A DNA stretch of 47,586 nucleotides from Ilumatobacteraceae bacterium (GCA_021298195.1 JAJTEQ010000012.1:1-47586), one strand, 5' to 3'; numbered from the stretch's first letter, positions 1 to 9,645 are shown. Program-made: numbers and translations. The notes: generated from the letters alone by a model not told the origin.

Positions 1-648
1 GACTCGGGGGACGAGATGATGATCCATCTGCGGATGAGCGGTCAGGTCCTGATCGATTCGCGCGCGAACGCCCGACCTCCGCACACGCACGTGGTGCTGA
101 CCTTGGCGGGGCGACCCTCCGAGGAATTGCGCTTCGTCGATCCGCGCACGTTCGGTGAGGTGGTGGTGTACGACCCCGCGAGCGCGTCCGATGTCGTGCC
201 CGAATTGTCGCGACTGGGCCCCGATCCCGTGGCCGAGGGTCTCGATCTCGCGCAACTGCGGGTCGCTCTGGCGTCCACCACGCGCGCGGTGAAGGCGGCG
301 TTGCTCGATCAATCGCTCGTGGCTGGTATCGGCAACATTTACGGCGACGAGATTCTTCATCGAGCGCGCGTTCATCCCAAACGCCCCGCGCGCAAGGTGT
401 CGCGTGACCAAGCGCGGAGATTGCACGTGTCGATCCACGAGGTGTTGAGCGAGGCCATCGCTCAGGGCGGGTCCACGCTCGACGACGCCCAGTACGTCGA
501 CCTGTCGGGGGAGGCCGGTTCGTATCAGGACCACCATCGGGTCTACGGACGCGCGGGGCAACGATGCCTCTCGTGTGGCCGAGGTTTCGTGCTCTCGGGA
601 ACCATCGGCGGACGCACCTCGAGCTGGTGCGGCGTGTGTCAGCGTTGA
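1..648 (+). CDS. mutM: Formamidopyrimidine-DNA glycosylase (Fpg/MutM), 5'-truncated by window edge
   Basis: This base-excision repair enzyme removes 8-oxoguanine and formamidopyrimidines and nicks the abasic site. The frame is open from base 1, so the N-terminal catalytic Pro and Glu lie outside the window. Visible are the IHLRMSGQ strand, the RFVDPRTFGE motif, the helix-two-turn-helix segment with DQSLVAGIGNIYGDE, and a C-terminal zinc finger with CLSC and CGVC flanking the conserved Gly-Gly-Arg turn. The ATG at 16 is internal and is not the real start. smc follows 84 bases later on the same strand, which is the usual actinobacterial order. The call is firm; only the 5' end is missing. Confidence 0.95.
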   Translation, partial: DSGDEMMIHLRMSGQVLIDSRANARPPHTHVVLTLAGRPSEELRFVDPRTFGEVVVYDPASASDVVPELSRLGPDPVAEGLDLAQLRVALASTTRAVKAALLDQSLVAGIGNIYGDEILHRARVHPKRPARKVSRDQARRLHVSIHEVLSEAIAQGGSTLDDAQYVDLSGEAGSYQDHHRVYGRAGQRCLSCGRGFVLSGTIGGRTSSWCGVCQR

Positions 649-681
649 GCCACCGAGGGTGACGGCGCGCGGTTCGGTGGC
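649..681 (+). terminator. Hairpin after mutM, probable terminator
   Basis: A perfect 8-bp inverted repeat (GCCACCGA at 649-656, TCGGTGGC at 674-681) begins immediately after the mutM stop codon. There is no T-tract, as is common for terminators in high-GC actinobacteria, so the terminator role is inferred. Confidence 0.4.
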
Positions 682-732
682 GGTCCGGGGAGGAGGGAGC
701 GGGCGACCCCCGTGAACTAGGGTCGGGGCGTC

Positions 733-3700
733 GTGTTTCTCAAGTCCCTCACCCTCAAAGGCTTCAAGTCCTTCGCCGACAACACCGTGATGCACCTCGA
801 ACCCGGGGTGACCGTGGTGGTCGGTCCGAACGGCTCGGGAAAGTCCAACGTGGTCGATGCCATTGCGTGGGTTCTCGGTGCGCAAGCCCCGAGTGCGGTG
901 CGCTCGCAGAAGATGGACGACGTGATTTTCGCCGGTACCGCCAAGCGTCCGGCGCTCGGTCGGGCCGAGGTCACTCTCACGCTCGACAATGCCATGGGTC
1001 TGTTGCCCGTCGACGTCGCCGAGGTGAGCGTCAGCCGCGTTCTCTACCGAACCGGTGAGAGCGAGTACAGCATCAACGGGGTTCCGTGTCGATTGCTCGA
1101 CGTGCAAGAGCTCTTGTCCGATGCCGGTGTCGGGCGCCAGCAGCACGTCATCGTCAGTCAGGGACAGATCGATGCGGTTCTGAACGCGCGCCCCGAGGAT
1201 CGTCGGTCCATCATCGAAGAGGCCGCCGGTGTCCTGAAGTTCCGCAAGCGCAAGGAGAAGTCCGAGCGCCGTCTCGAGGCCACCGAGGGGTCTCTCTTGC
1301 GGGTGCAGGACTTGTTGCGCGAGGTGCGTCGCCAATTGCGACCGCTCGAGCGTCAGGCCGAGGCCGCGCGACGTCACGGCGACCTGGTGGCCGAGCTCAA
1401 CGCATTGCGGCTGTTCCTGAGTGGTCGGGAGATCGCCGGATTCCGTCGCCGACTCGAGACCTTGTCCGGCGATCGCACCGAGGCCGGACGCAAGGAAGAA
1501 GAACTCCGACGTTTGTTGGCCGAACTGGACACCAACGTCATGGCGGCCGAGGCCGAGTTGTCGGCCCGCGGCGAGAGCGGGCTGGGCGACGAGTTGGTGC
1601 GCGTCGAGCAACTGCGCGAGCGGGCCCGTGGAATCTCGATGCTCTTGGTGGAACGACGCCGTTCCTACGAACGCGATCGTGGTCAGATGATGGACTCGGG
1701 TGTCATCGCCAACCTCGAAGCCGATGCCTCGGCCTTGCGTGGCGAACTGGGCGAGGTGGCCGCGGCCATCGGTCGGCTCGAGCCGGAGAATCAGGAACTG
1801 GCTCATGATGAAGCCGCGTTCGAGGGCGAGCGCACGGCCGCGGCCACGTTGTTCGATCACCTCGCATCGTCGTCGTCGGCCGCCACCGCGGCGGCCGAGG
1901 TACGCGGAGAATTGCGCACGCTGCGGGCCTCGGTCGAAGCCGCCGACTCCGAGCACCGTCGTCTCGTGGCCCGCATCGCCAACCTCGACGAACGGCAGGC
2001 CCGATTGGTCTCCGAGGTGGACCGACTGCGCGGAGAGTGCGAGAAGTCCCAAGCGATCGAACTGCCCCTCGTCAACGAGGTGACCGAGGCCGAGTCGCGT
2101 CGATTGGCCGCGGAGGCCGCCCTGGAGACCGCCGTGGCGTCGCGCAACGCGGTGGCGGCCGAATTGGCTCGTTGGCAGGCGCGTTCGGAGGCGTTGCAAC
2201 TGGCGCTCGACAGTGCGCGTGCGCGAGCCGGTGCCGAGAAGTTGAAAGACGTCTCCGGAGTGGTGGGCACGCTGCTCGATCTGGTGGTCATCGAAGACGG
2301 CTGGGAGGCCTCGATCGAAGCCGCCCTGGGCGAGGCGTTGCTGTCGGTCGTGGTCGAGAACACCGAGTCGGCACGACGGGCGTTGTCGCATCTGCGCACG
2401 TCATCGGCCTCCGGTGCCGTGTTGGCGCTGGGGTCGCGCACGGGAGTGGCGGTGGCCAGCGTGGTGCCCGCGGGTGCCCAGCGGGTACGCGACCACGTTC
2501 GTTCTTCGCGGTCGGACGTCGAAGCACTCCTCGATCTGTTGCTCGCCAATTCCATTCGGGTGAGCGATTGGACCGCGGCGGTCGACGCCGTCATGGCGGA
2601 TCCGCGGCTGGTGGCCGTCACCGCCGAGGGTGATCGTTTCACCACGACGGGATGGCGTATCGGTGTCGCCGGTGGTGGTGCCACGGCGGCTGCTCTCGAG
2701 GATGCCTTGCGCAACGCCGAGCAATCGAAGATCGACCTCGGTGCCCGCGACGAGGCCGTGCGGGTGGCCACGTCCGAGAGTCAGATCGCGCGTCAACGAG
2801 AGCAGGACGTTCAAAAGCGACTCGACGCGAACGACGCCGCTTTCACGGCGGCATCGGAAGCCCTCGCACGAACCCAGAGCGAACGTCGTGAATGTGCGAC
2901 GGAGTCCGAGGGGCTGCAACCGACACTCGGGGAGATCGACGAGAGACTCGTTCGCTTGCGGTCACGGGTCGCCGAACTCGAACATCTCGTGCCGTCCTTG
3001 GAACACGAAGAGCAGGCCGAGGCCGAAGCCGCCAAGGCGCGGGGCGAGGCTCGTGCGACCATGGAAGCCAAGGCCGCCTTGTTGGTCGGACGCCGTCGCG
3101 ATCTCGAGGTCCGTTCGGCCGGACTGCTCGAGCGCAAGCAATTCATCGAGTCCCGCTTGGCCGAGGCCGAGCGACGACTCGAGGCCGATGCGGTGGCGCG
3201 GGCCGAGGCCGCCGGGCGCCGGGAGAAAATCGAACGAATTCTGGGTGCCTCCGAACGTCTCGCCGCGATCGTGGACGCGCACCGGGTGTCCATCGAAGCG
3301 CGACTGGCCGAACTTCACGAGATGCGACGTCGTCAGAGTGACGAGGTGCGGGCTCTGGCCACTCGTCTCGACGAGATGCGTCGTTCGCGCAGCGGGGCCG
3401 AGCGCGAACTGGAAGAGGTTCGTGAGCGCTCGCGCCGCACGGAGGTGGAAGAGGCCGAGGTCAAGATGCGCCTCGAGGCCACCGTCGAAACGTTGCGTCG
3501 TGACCTCGACGTCGAGCCGGAGGTCGCCGAGGCCGCCGAGTTGCCCGCGTTGCCCGAAGGTGTGAGTGCACCGGCGCGCGCCCGCGACCTCGAAAGGGAA
3601 TTGCGGTTGATGGGGCCCATCAACCCCTTGGCCCTGGAGGAATTCAACGAATTGCAGGAGCGCCACCGGTTCCTCGAGGAGCAACTCGAGGACGTTCGCA

Positions 3701-4218
3701 AGACCCGACGCGAGCTGATGCAGGTCATCACGGCCATCGACACCGAGATCCAGACCGTGTTCGCCTCGGCATTCGCCGACGTCAGTCGCAACTTCAACGA
3801 GTTGTTCGGCGGACTGTTCCCCGGCGGCACCGGCCGACTGATCCTCACCAACCCCGATGACTTGCTGAACACCGGTATCGAGGTCGAGGCCAAGCCGGGC
3901 GGCAAGAACGTCAAGAAGCTCAGCCTGCTGTCCGGTGGCGAGCGCAGCCTGACCGCGTTGGCGTTCTTGTTCGCCGTGTTCCGCAGTCGCCCGTCACCGT
4001 TCTACGTGATGGACGAGGTCGAGGCGGCCCTCGACGACGTGAACTTGCATCGCTTCTTGAACCTCATCAACGAATTCCGTCGTGAGGCGCAGCTGCTCAT
4101 CGTCAGTCACCAGAAGCGCACGATGGAAGCCGGTGACAGCCTGCTCGGCGTGAGCATGCAGCCGGGCGGCTCGTCGAAGGTGGTCACCGAGAAGTCGGCC
4201 GACTCCACGGCATCTTGA
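733..4218 (+). CDS. smc: Chromosome segregation ATPase SMC
   Basis: SMC condenses and segregates the chromosome, acting with ScpA and ScpB. The 1161 residues match the usual SMC size. The Walker A motif GPNGSGKSN lies at residues 31-39. Two long Glu/Arg/Ala-rich coiled coils flank a hinge at about residues 500-650. The ABC signature LSGGE is at about 1066-1070 and the Walker B segment FYVMDE at about 1090-1095. The GTG start is preceded by a TAGGGT -10-like box at 718-723, nine bases away, so the mRNA may be nearly leaderless. ftsY begins 7 bases after the stop, so the two are probably cotranscribed. No anomaly is seen. Confidence 0.97.
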   Translation: MFLKSLTLKGFKSFADNTVMHLEPGVTVVVGPNGSGKSNVVDAIAWVLGAQAPSAVRSQKMDDVIFAGTAKRPALGRAEVTLTLDNAMGLLPVDVAEVSVSRVLYRTGESEYSINGVPCRLLDVQELLSDAGVGRQQHVIVSQGQIDAVLNARPEDRRSIIEEAAGVLKFRKRKEKSERRLEATEGSLLRVQDLLREVRRQLRPLERQAEAARRHGDLVAELNALRLFLSGREIAGFRRRLETLSGDRTEAGRKEEELRRLLAELDTNVMAAEAELSARGESGLGDELVRVEQLRERARGISMLLVERRRSYERDRGQMMDSGVIANLEADASALRGELGEVAAAIGRLEPENQELAHDEAAFEGERTAAATLFDHLASSSSAATAAAEVRGELRTLRASVEAADSEHRRLVARIANLDERQARLVSEVDRLRGECEKSQAIELPLVNEVTEAESRRLAAEAALETAVASRNAVAAELARWQARSEALQLALDSARARAGAEKLKDVSGVVGTLLDLVVIEDGWEASIEAALGEALLSVVVENTESARRALSHLRTSSASGAVLALGSRTGVAVASVVPAGAQRVRDHVRSSRSDVEALLDLLLANSIRVSDWTAAVDAVMADPRLVAVTAEGDRFTTTGWRIGVAGGGATAAALEDALRNAEQSKIDLGARDEAVRVATSESQIARQREQDVQKRLDANDAAFTAASEALARTQSERRECATESEGLQPTLGEIDERLVRLRSRVAELEHLVPSLEHEEQAEAEAAKARGEARATMEAKAALLVGRRRDLEVRSAGLLERKQFIESRLAEAERRLEADAVARAEAAGRREKIERILGASERLAAIVDAHRVSIEARLAELHEMRRRQSDEVRALATRLDEMRRSRSGAERELEEVRERSRRTEVEEAEVKMRLEATVETLRRDLDVEPEVAEAAELPALPEGVSAPARARDLERELRLMGPINPLALEEFNELQERHRFLEEQLEDVRKTRRELMQVITAIDTEIQTVFASAFADVSRNFNELFGGLFPGGTGRLILTNPDDLLNTGIEVEAKPGGKNVKKLSLLSGGERSLTALAFLFAVFRSRPSPFYVMDEVEAALDDVNLHRFLNLINEFRREAQLLIVSHQKRTMEAGDSLLGVSMQPGGSSKVVTEKSADSTAS

Positions 4219-4225
4219 GGACGTC

Positions 4226-5392
4226 ATGAACGCTCAGACCATCCTGCTGATCCTGTTGGGGGTCGCGTTGGTCTTCGGATTGGGCGTGGTTCTGCTCAAC
4301 CGCCGTTCGGGGGCGCATCATCGCCCGACGGCGCCCCCCGTACCGCGAGCCGTCGACGAACCGAACGCCGCGCCGCCGCCGGCCGTTCCGTCCACGCGCG
4401 AGCAGACCGCGGTCGCCACCGTCGCCGTCGAACCCGAGCCCGAACCGGAACCCGAACCCGAACCCGACGCCGAGCCCGTCACACGCCCGTCGTTTCGCGA
4501 ACGGATGGCCCGCACCGCCACGGCCATGGCCGGCGTGTTCGGCGGCGTTCGTGCGCGCGGTGGTATCACGGCCGACACGTGGGACGATCTCGAGGAAGCG
4601 TTGTTGAAGGCCGATGTGGGCGTGGGAGTCACCGACGCGCTTCTCGATGGTCTGCGATCGCGCGTGAAGGCCAAAGAGATCGAGACCGCCGATGCGTTGT
4701 TGGCCGCGCTGCAATCCGACATGTCGAGTCGTCTCGCCGGCGCCGACCGAACGTTGCACCTGGAGACCGTTCCCGACGGTCACGTGAACGTGTGGCTGTT
4801 CGTCGGGGTGAACGGGGTGGGTAAGACCACCACCATCGGCAAGGTGGCGGCGCAGCAAGCGGCGCTCGGACGCACGGTGGTGCTGGCGGCGGGCGACACC
4901 TTCCGCGCCGCCGCCGCCGAGCAACTGGGAACGTGGGCCGAACGATCCGGAGCGGAACTGGTTCGTGGCAACGAAGGCGGTGACCCCAGTGCGGTCATCT
5001 TCGACGGAGTGCAACGCGCGGCGGCCAAGGGCGCGGATCTGGTGCTCGGTGACACGGCCGGTCGACTGCAGAACAAGTCGAACCTGATGGATGAGTTGCG
5101 CAAGGTGCGTCGCGTGGCGGGTCGTGAACCCGGCGTGGTGTCCGAGGTGCTGTTGGTGATCGACGCCACCACGGGGCAGAACGGACTCGCCCAGGCCCGC
5201 GAGTTCGCCGAGGCCGCGGGTGTCACCGGAGTGGTGCTGAGCAAACTCGACGGTTCGGCCAAGGGTGGAATCGTTTTCGCCATCGAAACCGAACTGGGTA
5301 TCCCGGTGAAGTTGGTGGGTTTGGGCGAGACCATCGCCGATTTGGTGGATTTCGACCCCGACGAGTTCGTGGCGGCCCTGTTCGGTGGCTGA
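4226..5392 (+). CDS. ftsY: Signal recognition particle receptor FtsY
   Basis: FtsY is the membrane-side GTPase that receives ribosome-nascent chain complexes from SRP (Ffh) and hands them to the Sec translocon. The N-terminus has a hydrophobic segment (about residues 3-23), then a Pro/Glu-rich linker with an EP repeat near residues 70-82. The NG domain carries the P-loop GVNGVGKTT (194-202), DTAGR (276-280) and SKLDG (339-343). The length of 388 aa is normal for the actinobacterial form. It sits between smc and ffh, so both SRP GTPases are in one neighbourhood. Confidence 0.96.
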   Translation: MNAQTILLILLGVALVFGLGVVLLNRRSGAHHRPTAPPVPRAVDEPNAAPPPAVPSTREQTAVATVAVEPEPEPEPEPEPDAEPVTRPSFRERMARTATAMAGVFGGVRARGGITADTWDDLEEALLKADVGVGVTDALLDGLRSRVKAKEIETADALLAALQSDMSSRLAGADRTLHLETVPDGHVNVWLFVGVNGVGKTTTIGKVAAQQAALGRTVVLAAGDTFRAAAAEQLGTWAERSGAELVRGNEGGDPSAVIFDGVQRAAAKGADLVLGDTAGRLQNKSNLMDELRKVRRVAGREPGVVSEVLLVIDATTGQNGLAQAREFAEAAGVTGVVLSKLDGSAKGGIVFAIETELGIPVKLVGLGETIADLVDFDPDEFVAALFGG

Positions 5393-5486
5393 TGGCGATG
5401 ACGTTGGTCCCCGATTCAGGAACCGATGTCGGAAATTTTCCGGAATCCTCGGGAACCGCGTCGCGACGTGGCATCGTCAGACGGAT

Positions 5487-6962
5487 ATGAAGCGTTCCCG
5501 TGCATCCGCTGTCGCCCTTCCCGTGCTCGTCGCGTTCGGACTGATCGCCACCTCGTGTGGCGATGACCCCGATGCATCGGGCCCGCCCGTTCTGGTGGTC
5601 TCTGGCTCGGGCATGAACGCTCCGAGCGCGTCGGCCGACATGGCCGCCGGAGCCAGCGAGAGCAAGATGTGGGCCCCGTGGCGTATGAATTTCGTGGCCG
5701 GCGCCGATCTGCCGGCGTTGGACTCCGACGCCGCGTCGTACTCCATCTCGGTGGGCTCGTTCTCGGCCGAGGACATCGCGGACGTGGCCGCGGCGTTCGG
5801 GGTGACGGGCGAGGTGGTGGAACTCGACGCCAACATCGGCGGCGGCTACCGCATCGGCAGCGAGGACGGCAGTGCGGATTCGTTCTGGGTGTCGGGCGAC
5901 GCCATGGGTTACTGGAGTTACTCACCGAAGTGGGACGAATCGATGATGAGCCGTGGATGCGCCGTGGCCCCATCGATCGGTTCCGATGTCGTCGGTGAGA
6001 CCGTCACGACCGAACCGGCCCCGATCGAGTGCGAGACGCCGCAGCCGCCGGCGAACGTTCCGTCCGAGGACGAAGCACTGGCGATGTTCGAGACCTTGAT
6101 GTCGGAGTTGAATCTGAACGCCGACGACATGGTGCTCGAGACCTACGCCGACGAGTGGAGCGCGAACGTGTACGGCTACCTGTTGATCGACGGAGTGCGC
6201 AGTCCGTTGACGGTCAACGTCGGATTCGGGGCGCAGGGTGCGGTCACCTGGGCGAGCGGATTCCTCGGTGAGGTCGTCCGAGGCGCCGACTACCCGCGCA
6301 TCGGCACGGCGGCGGCCTTGGAGCGACTGAACTCCGACTACGCGAATCCGATGCTCCGAGGCGGTGTGGCCGTCGATGACATCGCCGTGTCGTCCGGTGT
6401 CGCCGAAACCACCGCGTCCGCCGACGCGGCGACTTCGGACACCGTGGTGCCGGTGCCGGTGCCGTCGTCGGACGCCCCCGTCGAGACCACTCCCGTCGAC
6501 ATGCCGATCGAGACCGTTCCCGTCGAGGTGCAAGAGGTGAGCATCGTCGCCGTCGAGGAAGAACTGGTGATGCTCTACGGTCAGGACGGTTCCATCTATC
6601 TGGTCCCGGGCTACGCGTTCATCGCCGTCGAGGACGAATACGGGTACACGCCGCGCTACACCGTGTCGGCGTTGCCGGACGAGTACGTGCAGCAGGCCGA
6701 TCCCATCGACGTGTCACCCGAGCCCGCCGTCGAGGAGCCCGTACCGAGTGACCCCGTGGTCACCGAACTCGCCGTGGCCGACGCCGAGACCTTGGTGGGT
6801 CTGAGCGAATCCGAGGCGCTCGACACCGCCAAGGCGAACGGTTGGGACGCTCGCGTGGTGTCGCGGGACGGCGAGGACTTCGCGATCACCATGGACTACC
6901 GCGCGGACCGGGTGAACCTCACCGTCGTCGACGACGTGGTCACCGCCTCGACCGTCGGCTGA
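5487..6962 (+). CDS. Exported lipoprotein with C-terminal I78-like (protease-inhibitor-type) domain
   Basis: The reading frame stays open upstream to 5385, but the ATG at 5487 gives a clean lipoprotein signal: MKRSR, a hydrophobic stretch, then ATSC with the lipidated Cys followed by Gly-Asp-Asp. The mature protein (491 aa precursor) has a folded-looking middle region, a Pro/Val/Thr linker rich in VPVP and PVET, and a C-terminal segment of about 55 residues ending in TMDYRADRVNLTVVDD. The last part resembles the I78 peptidase-inhibitor family pattern (DYR-x-DR-x-N). It lies between ftsY and ffh on the same strand. The function is unknown; the I78 assignment is by pattern only. No transmembrane helix follows the signal, so it is probably tethered outside the cytoplasmic membrane. 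Confidence 0.8.
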   Translation: MKRSRASAVALPVLVAFGLIATSCGDDPDASGPPVLVVSGSGMNAPSASADMAAGASESKMWAPWRMNFVAGADLPALDSDAASYSISVGSFSAEDIADVAAAFGVTGEVVELDANIGGGYRIGSEDGSADSFWVSGDAMGYWSYSPKWDESMMSRGCAVAPSIGSDVVGETVTTEPAPIECETPQPPANVPSEDEALAMFETLMSELNLNADDMVLETYADEWSANVYGYLLIDGVRSPLTVNVGFGAQGAVTWASGFLGEVVRGADYPRIGTAAALERLNSDYANPMLRGGVAVDDIAVSSGVAETTASADAATSDTVVPVPVPSSDAPVETTPVDMPIETVPVEVQEVSIVAVEEELVMLYGQDGSIYLVPGYAFIAVEDEYGYTPRYTVSALPDEYVQQADPIDVSPEPAVEEPVPSDPVVTELAVADAETLVGLSESEALDTAKANGWDARVVSRDGEDFAITMDYRADRVNLTVVDDVVTASTVG

Positions 6963-7024
6963 CCACCCCGTACCCGGAACGCGACCGGAACCGCGTCGCG
7001 GGTGGGCGGTAACCTGCGGTCGTC

Positions 7025-8458
7025 ATGTTCGACAATCTCTCCAACCGTTTCGACGGCATCTTCAAGCGAATCCGCGGCAAAGGTCGCCTCACCGAGGCCG
7101 ACGTCGACGAGGTCCTGAAGGAGATCCGCACCGCGCTGCTCGAGGCCGACGTGAACGTCGGTGTCGTGCGCAACCTGGTGGCGCGCATTCGCGAGGGTGC
7201 GATCGGCATCGAGTCGTCGAAGGCGCTCGATCCCAGCCAACAGGTCATCAAACTCGTCAATCAGGAACTCACCAACATCCTCGGTGGCGAGACCCTGAAG
7301 ATCACCTACGCCAGTCGGCCGCCCACGGTGGTGTTGATGGCCGGTTTGCAAGGATCGGGCAAGACCACCAACTCGGCCAAGTTGGCTCGTTGGTTCAAGT
7401 CACAAGGACGACACCCGCTCCTCGTGGGCGCCGACCTGCAGCGACCGGCCGCGGTCGAACAGTTGCGCACCCTCGGTCGTCAGATCGACGTTCCGGTGTT
7501 CAGCGAACCCGGCGACCCGGTGAGCACGGCCACGCGCGGTCTGGCCGAGGCGCGTCGCCTGGGCAAGGACGTGCTCATCGTCGACACGGCCGGACGTTTG
7601 GCCATCGACGACGAGATGATGGCGCAGATCCGGCAGATCTCCGATCAGATCACGCCGAACTACACGTTCCTCGTGATCGACGCCATGACCGGTCAGGACG
7701 CGGTGACGGTGGCCGAGGCGTTCCACGCCACCTTGCAGATCGACGGTGTGATCCTGTCCAAGCTCGACGGTGACGCGCGCGGTGGTGCGGCCCTCAGCGT
7801 GAAAGAGGTCATCGGGCGACCGATCGCCTTCGCCAGCACCGGCGAAAAACTCGACGCTTTCGATCAGTTCCATCCCGACCGCATGGCCAGTCGCATCCTG
7901 GGCATGGGCGACGTTCTCACGCTCATCGAACAAGCCGAGAAGGCGTTCGAAAAAGATCAAGCCGAGGAAGCCGCCGCCAAATTGTTGGAGGGCGAGTTCA
8001 CCCTGGACGACTTCCTCGAGCAGATGCAGTCGCTCAAGAAGATGGGTCCGCTCGGCGGTCTGCTCGGAATGATGCCGGGCATGCCCAAGGAGTTGAAGAA
8101 CGCCCAGATCGGCGACGACGACCTGAAGCCCGTGGAGGCCATCATTCGTTCCATGACCCGCGAGGAGCGACGCAAGCCCGAGATCATCAACGGCAGTCGG
8201 CGCCAGCGCATCGCGGCGGGCAGTGGCCGTTCCATCGCCGAGGTGAATCGTCTGGTGAAGCAGTTCTCCGAGATGCAAAAGATGATGAAGCGCATGGGCG
8301 CCGCGGCCCCGGGCAAGAAGGGCAAGAAAGGCAAGATGGCCGGCTTGGCCGGACTGGGGGCCCTCGGCGGCGGAGGTCTGCCGGGTCTGGGCGGCCCCGG
8401 CGGCGGTCCTGCGGGCGGCCCCGGCGGCGGGTTTCCGGGCTTCCCCCCCTCTCGATAG
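7025..8458 (+). CDS. ffh: Signal recognition particle protein Ffh
   Basis: Ffh is the SRP54 GTPase that binds signal peptides and 4.5S RNA in the cytosol and docks on FtsY. The N domain is followed by the G domain with GLQGSGKTT (107-115), DTAGR (187-191) and SKLDGDARGG (from 245). A Met-rich M domain occupies roughly residues 300-430. The protein ends in a Lys-rich stretch and a Gly/Pro repeat tail of about 35 residues, longer than the core family. The ATG at 7025 has a TAACCT box at 7010-7015, nine bases upstream, suggesting a very short or absent leader. No SRP RNA gene was seen in the window. Confidence 0.97.
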   Translation: MFDNLSNRFDGIFKRIRGKGRLTEADVDEVLKEIRTALLEADVNVGVVRNLVARIREGAIGIESSKALDPSQQVIKLVNQELTNILGGETLKITYASRPPTVVLMAGLQGSGKTTNSAKLARWFKSQGRHPLLVGADLQRPAAVEQLRTLGRQIDVPVFSEPGDPVSTATRGLAEARRLGKDVLIVDTAGRLAIDDEMMAQIRQISDQITPNYTFLVIDAMTGQDAVTVAEAFHATLQIDGVILSKLDGDARGGAALSVKEVIGRPIAFASTGEKLDAFDQFHPDRMASRILGMGDVLTLIEQAEKAFEKDQAEEAAAKLLEGEFTLDDFLEQMQSLKKMGPLGGLLGMMPGMPKELKNAQIGDDDLKPVEAIIRSMTREERRKPEIINGSRRQRIAAGSGRSIAEVNRLVKQFSEMQKMMKRMGAAAPGKKGKKGKMAGLAGLGALGGGGLPGLGGPGGGPAGGPGGGFPGFPPSR

Positions 8459-8462
8459 GGCG

Positions 8463-8491
8463 TTGGGGAAGACGGGGTGGGCGGTTAGCCT
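8463..8491 (+). promoter_or_regulatory. Promoter of the rpsP operon
   Basis: TTGGGG at 8463-8468 and TAGCCT at 8486-8491 are separated by exactly 17 bases, a sigma-70-type arrangement just after the ffh stop. The predicted transcript has a leader of roughly 45 bases with an AGGAG ribosome-binding site at 8531-8535 before the rpsP ATG. Confidence 0.5.
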
Positions 8492-8544
8492 TCAGCGTCT
8501 GCCTGTGGCTGGTCCCGGGCGCCCCAGTCAGGAGTCATCACCGC

Positions 8545-8814
8545 ATGTCAGTCAAGTTGCGTCTCACCCGAGTCGGAAAGACCAAGCAGCCTCATTACCG
8601 CGTCATCGCCAGCGACAGTCGCTCGGCCCGTGACGGCGCGTTCCTCGAAATCATCGGTCAGTACAACCCGCGCCAGGAGCCGTCGGTGTTGAACATCGAC
8701 AACGACAAGGCCGTGCAGTGGCTGATGAAGGGTGCTCAGCCCACCGAGCGCGTGAAGAAGCTCCTCGAGATCTCGGGTGCGTGGGCTCAGTTCACCAGCG
8801 CCCGCGCCAAGTGA
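8545..8814 (+). CDS. rpsP: Small ribosomal subunit protein bS16
   Basis: This 89-residue basic protein of the 30S subunit carries the family signature LRLTRVGKTKQPHYRVIASD at its N-terminus, then the IGQYNPRQEP turn. Length and composition are standard. An AGGAG ribosome-binding site precedes the ATG by 9 bases. It heads the rpsP-khpA-rimM-trmD-rplS ribosome-maturation cluster, and khpA starts 10 bases after its stop. Confidence 0.98.
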   Translation: MSVKLRLTRVGKTKQPHYRVIASDSRSARDGAFLEIIGQYNPRQEPSVLNIDNDKAVQWLMKGAQPTERVKKLLEISGAWAQFTSARAK

Positions 8815-8824
8815 TTTCGTCGCG

Positions 8825-9088
8825 ATGACCGACGCCAATCAGATCGCCACTCCCACGGCCGTGGCCGTGCTCACCCACGTGGTTCGCTCCATCGTCGACG
8901 ATCCTGACGCCGTCAGCGTGGAAGAGACCGAGGGACGCCACCGTCTTCGTCTCGAAGTGAAGGTCGGCCCCGGAGACCTGGGCCGAGTCATCGGTCGTCG
9001 TGGTCGCACCGCGCAGAGCATCCGTACCCTCGTGCGGGCCGCCGCCGCCAAGGATGGCCACGAAGTCGACGTCGACTTCGTCGACTGA
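8825..9088 (+). CDS. khpA: RNA-binding KH-domain protein KhpA
   Basis: This 87-residue single KH-domain protein is the KhpA/YlqC type always found between rpsP and rimM in Gram-positives. The KH loop GRRG lies in the segment GRVIGRRGRTAQSIRTL. It binds structured RNA and, in other Gram-positives, pairs with KhpB to influence cell-wall elongation. The ATG at 8825 is chosen because upstream in-frame starts would overlap rpsP. It is expected to be cotranscribed with rpsP and rimM. Confidence 0.93.
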   Translation: MTDANQIATPTAVAVLTHVVRSIVDDPDAVSVEETEGRHRLRLEVKVGPGDLGRVIGRRGRTAQSIRTLVRAAAAKDGHEVDVDFVD

Positions 9089-9109
9089 TTCGCGTTCACG
9101 GAATCCGCC

Positions 9110-9643
9110 GTGACGACCGCATCGGAATCCACCTCACGCCCCGACGGGCTGTTGGAGGTCGGTCGATTCGGCCGCCCTCACGGAGTACGGGGCCAGATCT
9201 ACGTCAAGCTCACGACCGATCGTCACGAGCGGGTCGACCGCGGGGCGCGCCTGTGGGCCGGTTCCTGGTTCGAGGTGGCCTCCAGTACGCCCATGTTCTC
9301 CACTGGTCCGGATCGTTGGATCGTGTCGTTGGTGGGCATCGATGACCGCACTCTCTGCGAGCGTCTGGTGAACCGGGTCATCTGGGCCGAACCCATCGAC
9401 GATCCCGATGCCGTTTGGGTGCACGAGGCCATCGGAGCCGATGTGGTGGACATGGAAGGAACCCGTCACGGTCGTTGCGTGGCCGTGGTGGCGAACCCGG
9501 CCAACGATCTGTTGGAACTCGAGAGCGGCGCGTTGGTGCCGGTCAACTTCGTTGTATCGGTGCGTCCCAACGACGCCGGCGGATACACCGCACTCATCGA
9601 CCCGCCCGCCGGTTTGTTCGACGTGTTCGACGACGAGGAGTGA
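9110..9643 (+). CDS. rimM: 16S rRNA processing protein RimM
   Basis: RimM helps mature the 16S rRNA head domain and binds ribosomal protein uS19. The N-terminal domain shows the signature VGRFGRPHGVRG, and a PRC-barrel-like C-terminal half ends in the usual DPPAGLFDVFDDEE-type acidic tail. The 177-residue length fits the family. The start is GTG at 9110. trmD begins 2 bases after the stop, so the pair is translationally close. Confidence 0.95.
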   Translation: MTTASESTSRPDGLLEVGRFGRPHGVRGQIYVKLTTDRHERVDRGARLWAGSWFEVASSTPMFSTGPDRWIVSLVGIDDRTLCERLVNRVIWAEPIDDPDAVWVHEAIGADVVDMEGTRHGRCVAVVANPANDLLELESGALVPVNFVVSVRPNDAGGYTALIDPPAGLFDVFDDEE

Positions 9644-9645
9644 CG

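Noticed and set aside
5385-5486. Upstream extension of the lipoprotein gene
   Set aside because: It would overlap ftsY and bury the lipoprotein signal peptide 34 residues inside the protein.
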